Positions 52,356 through 54,583 of a stretch of 54,583 nt of DNA are shown here, in pieces. Where the stretch lies: assembly GCA_903906425.1 (NCBI GenBank), contig CAIVKH010000192.1:1-54583 (forward strand), given 5' to 3'. Source of the DNA: an uncultured bacterium (GTDB lineage Bacteria; Verrucomicrobiota; Kiritimatiellia; CAIVKH01). How positions within the stretch are numbered: position 1 is the stretch's first letter; each line of letters begins with the position of its first letter. The notes under the pieces are model-generated. The model ran no database searches. It was given only the letters and a program-made list of their open reading frames with translations, and was not told where the DNA came from. The translations under genes were made by a program, and so were the position numbers.

Positions 52356-54458
52356 TCATTCGGTCCGCCGCGCAAACAGGCGGGAGAGGATTCCCGTGCG
52401 GCCGGCCGGCGTCGGCTCCGGAACGGCGGCGGAGGCGAGAACCTGCAAGTAGCGCGCAAGATCGGCCGCCAGATCGCCTGCGCTCTGGTGGCGTTTCTTC
52501 GGGTCCTTGCTCAGCGCCTTCATGCAGATGGCCGAAATGGCAATATCAATCTGCGGATCGATTTTGTCGGGGGGTGTCGGCTTGTCGTGAATTACCTTGT
52601 GCAGGATTTCGAGCAGGGATGATCCGGTGAACGGATCATCGCCGGTGAGCATGGCGTAGAGGATGGCGCCGAGGGAATACACATCGGAGCGGGCATCGGT
52701 TTCGGCAGTGCGGCCGCGCGCCTGCTCGGGAGACATGTAGGCCGGCGTGCCCAGGATGTCATCACCTGCGGACTGAGTCTCTTCATCGAGGTGTCGAGCC
52801 AGACCAAAATCGGTGATGACCGGCTCGCCTTTGTTGTTGAGGATGATATTGCCAGGTTTCAGATCGCGATGAATTATGCCGTTTGAATGCGCGTATTCGA
52901 CAGCCTCCGCAATTGCCTTCGCCAGACGCGCGGTTTCCATCGGCGGGAATCTTTGCTTCACGATCATCTTGTCCATCGACTTGCCATCCACAAAATCCAT
53001 CGTGAAGAATGGCTGCCCTTCCCACTCGCCAACTTCATATACCGTGACGATGTTCGGATGCCGGAGCTTTGCGATGGCCTGCGCTTCCTTGACGAAAAGT
53101 TCTTTTTGTTTTTGCGAGGCGTGTCCGCCCTCGGCAAGCAATTTGAGAGCAACAGAGCGGTTCAGATCCTGTTGAAACGCCTTATAGACGACGCCCATGC
53201 GTCCGCGACCGAGCAACTGCTCAACCTGATATTTCCCGATCCACAAGACACCCCCGTTCCGCCGGTCAGGCATGATTGTTTGTGATGGAATGATGGAAGT
53301 ATCAGAGGCAGACATCGGCATGCCGGGCACTGGTGATCCGACAAGATTCTGCTGGCCGAGAATCACGGTTTGATTTTTCTTCGAAGATACAAACCTGAGT
53401 TTTTGCGGCTCGGCATTGAAATCGTCCGTTGCCCCGGCACCAGGTGAAACGCCTCGCGATTTTGACCGAAGAACTGCCGGCTCCGCGCCGGCCGTTTGAG
53501 GCTGAGTTGCGAGCGCGCGACTGCGACGGAATCTTCTCTGGATTTGCAGCAGAACGAAAAGCAGCGCCAGAAAGACGCCGATCACAATCAAATTTCCACG
53601 ATCTTCTATGAGCGACGGCCAGTGCATGCCTGTCGGCAGCATCATCTGTGGCGATGCGGATGTCGGCACGCTTGCACTCTCCGTATTCGTGACGGACGCG
53701 ATGGCGGGGGGCGCAACTGGTGGTGGCTGGGTGACGGGAGGCGGCGCAGCAACGACATTTTCATGCTGTGTGACGATCTGCACAGGTCTTGCAGGCTCGT
53801 CAGCATTCGTCCGCATCGTCAGCATGCTGCCATTGCCTTCAATGACAGTATGGACGTTGCTGCGTATAATGGCGACAGGCACAGAAGTTGGGGCTCCCTG
53901 AACAACGATATTTGTCTGCGTTACCGGCGGAACCTGCACGACGGCTTTGCGCTCCTCGAAGCGCAACCCGGGCGTATCCCGACGGATGTCCAGCGTAGCC
54001 GTATTGCCGAACCTTTGGATGAGCACGCGAAAATCCCGCTGTCCGATTGCAACCACCGGCAGGACTTCGTCTCTTTCCAATAGCAGAGAGCCTTCGCACG
54101 TCTTTACTATCTTGCCAAACGTGACCAACCGCTCATTCGAGATCCATGCGGGTGCGTCGTATTTATTCCAACGTACGGCATAAAGACTGTCCTGGGCGCC
54201 TTCGACAGGGTGAAAGACAATTAGCGCGTCATTCTTCAGTTGGAATAAGTGGGCGGTATTTCCAACTTTGAAAACGTAGTCTTGATCCGGAACGGGAACT
54301 GCGACGTCATCGCGCTCCACATGCACCGCGCCGACCGGTTCTCCCGCGCGCACCTGCGTCAGCAGCACCGACAAAGCAGCTACCAGCCCGAACAGTCCTC
54401 GGACGAAGATCGAATCTATGCGCAAGTGGTTGAACACGACAGTCGAAATACTAGCCAA
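52356..54458 (-). CDS. Membrane Ser/Thr protein kinase with N-terminal extracytoplasmic domain
   Basis: About 700 residues. No ATG is available near the 5' end; TTG 54458 or GTG 54437 may be used. A signal-like helix (VRGLFGLVAALSVLLTQVRA, about 19-38) is followed by a 250-residue domain I cannot name, a Pro/Val-rich linker, a membrane helix (about 290-307: LIVIGVFLALLFVLLQI), and a Hanks-type kinase (410-670). Kinase motifs are intact: GRGRMGVVYKA, Lys439 in VALKLL, HRDLKPGN (530-537), DFGLA (550-554), SPEQARG. The order (sensor, TM, kinase) is the reverse of PknB-type kinases. Might phosphorylate an FHA partner such as the protein at 21787. Confidence 0.88.
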   Translation of the reverse strand: MASISTVVFNHLRIDSIFVRGLFGLVAALSVLLTQVRAGEPVGAVHVERDDVAVPVPDQDYVFKVGNTAHLFQLKNDALIVFHPVEGAQDSLYAVRWNKYDAPAWISNERLVTFGKIVKTCEGSLLLERDEVLPVVAIGQRDFRVLIQRFGNTATLDIRRDTPGLRFEERKAVVQVPPVTQTNIVVQGAPTSVPVAIIRSNVHTVIEGNGSMLTMRTNADEPARPVQIVTQHENVVAAPPPVTQPPPVAPPAIASVTNTESASVPTSASPQMMLPTGMHWPSLIEDRGNLIVIGVFLALLFVLLQIQRRFRRSRALATQPQTAGAEPAVLRSKSRGVSPGAGATDDFNAEPQKLRFVSSKKNQTVILGQQNLVGSPVPGMPMSASDTSIIPSQTIMPDRRNGGVLWIGKYQVEQLLGRGRMGVVYKAFQQDLNRSVALKLLAEGGHASQKQKELFVKEAQAIAKLRHPNIVTVYEVGEWEGQPFFTMDFVDGKSMDKMIVKQRFPPMETARLAKAIAEAVEYAHSNGIIHRDLKPGNIILNNKGEPVITDFGLARHLDEETQSAGDDILGTPAYMSPEQARGRTAETDARSDVYSLGAILYAMLTGDDPFTGSSLLEILHKVIHDKPTPPDKIDPQIDIAISAICMKALSKDPKKRHQSAGDLAADLARYLQVLASAAVPEPTPAGRTGILSRLFARRTE

Positions 54459-54568
54459 TCTTCCAACTCATGGGGAGTTTTTTCACTTCTTCAAGGCAAC
54501 AGGCTGCGCCGCTGTCTGTTGCTTCACCACCGGAACTCGGTCAAGTGAGCCTCGCAGCATCTTGTCAT

Positions 54569-54583
54569 TTCCAATCATTGGAA
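54569..54583. repeat. Palindromic element, single copy at the window edge
   Basis: Exact copy (centre C) ending on the last base of the window; a partner 32 bp further right would be outside. The 110 bp between it and the kinase gene hold nothing I can support. Confidence 0.95.

Noticed and set aside
54483..54560. 25-codon reverse frame upstream of the kinase gene
   Set aside because: No convincing ribosome site, no hydrophobic or conserved pattern; expected by chance in this composition.
6038..54583. Palindromes as a restriction-modification target
   Set aside because: Restriction sites are normally short and spread through genes; these are 15 bp, phased in pairs and almost exclusively intergenic.

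Overview
This is a GC-rich chromosomal window from a Gram-negative bacterium, most likely of the PVC group (Verrucomicrobiota or Kiritimatiellota). The evidence is lipopolysaccharide genes (an LpxC-family deacetylase and LptD), a giant surface protein built of autotransporter-associated beta-strand repeats with a LamG domain, Tad-type pilus genes, a Tat component and a Tat substrate, and RNase Y. The phylum is inferred from gene content and style; no marker gene was compared. I see no rRNA, tRNA, CRISPR array, prophage or transposase.

Layout. 1-5997 (-): 5'-complete but window-truncated giant beta-strand-repeat protein. 6202-9240: methyltransferase, LpxC-like deacetylase, membrane-anchored protein. 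9341-14596: ilvC, a secreted ThuA/GH5 pair, and a stand-alone fusA. 14809-18284: BON lipoprotein, inactivated C39-like/TPR lipoprotein, lysophospholipase-like hydrolase, rsfS-nadD. 18358-24089 (+): CPBP protease-like protein, ctp-tsaD, FHA protein, LPS-type glycosyltransferase. 24214-28659 (-): ymdB/rny/formyl-THF cyclo-ligase overlapping operon and rarA. 28660-29218: an AT-richer gap with a MITE-like element and a 31-residue membrane peptide that has a good promoter. 29219-33755: Tat-exported TIM-barrel protein, pheST. 33908: YdcF-like protein. 34657-40523 (-): Tad/Flp pilus cluster (DUF1573 protein, pilin, prepilin peptidase, three TadE/TadG-like proteins, accessory protein). 40735-46724 (+): MFS transporter, then lptD, a sugar-nucleotide epimerase and an inositol-monophosphatase-like enzyme closely spaced. 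46726-47623 (-): two type II secretion pseudopilins. 47792-54458: membrane protein with a Cys module, mntP behind a 41-bp tandem array, beta-CASP nuclease, EndoIII-like protein, lipoprotein, tatA, and a membrane Ser/Thr kinase.

The outstanding feature is a family of 15-bp palindromes, TTCCAATSATTGGAA. I count 41 copies at 20 loci, 31 of them exact. They occur almost only between transcription units, whatever the gene orientation, and usually as pairs or triplets. Of 21 intervals between neighbouring copies within a locus, 18 are exactly 32 bp and three are 33 bp, which is three helical turns. One pair lies in frame inside pheT. In several places the element abuts or supplies a stop codon, and at tatA it forms the tip of an intrinsic terminator. 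This looks like a mobile or protein-recognised intergenic element system.

A second unexplained structure is the array of about eight 40-42-bp units, each with two small inverted repeats, directly upstream of the manganese exporter gene mntP. A third is the 210-bp element with 21-bp terminal inverted repeats at 28737-28946.
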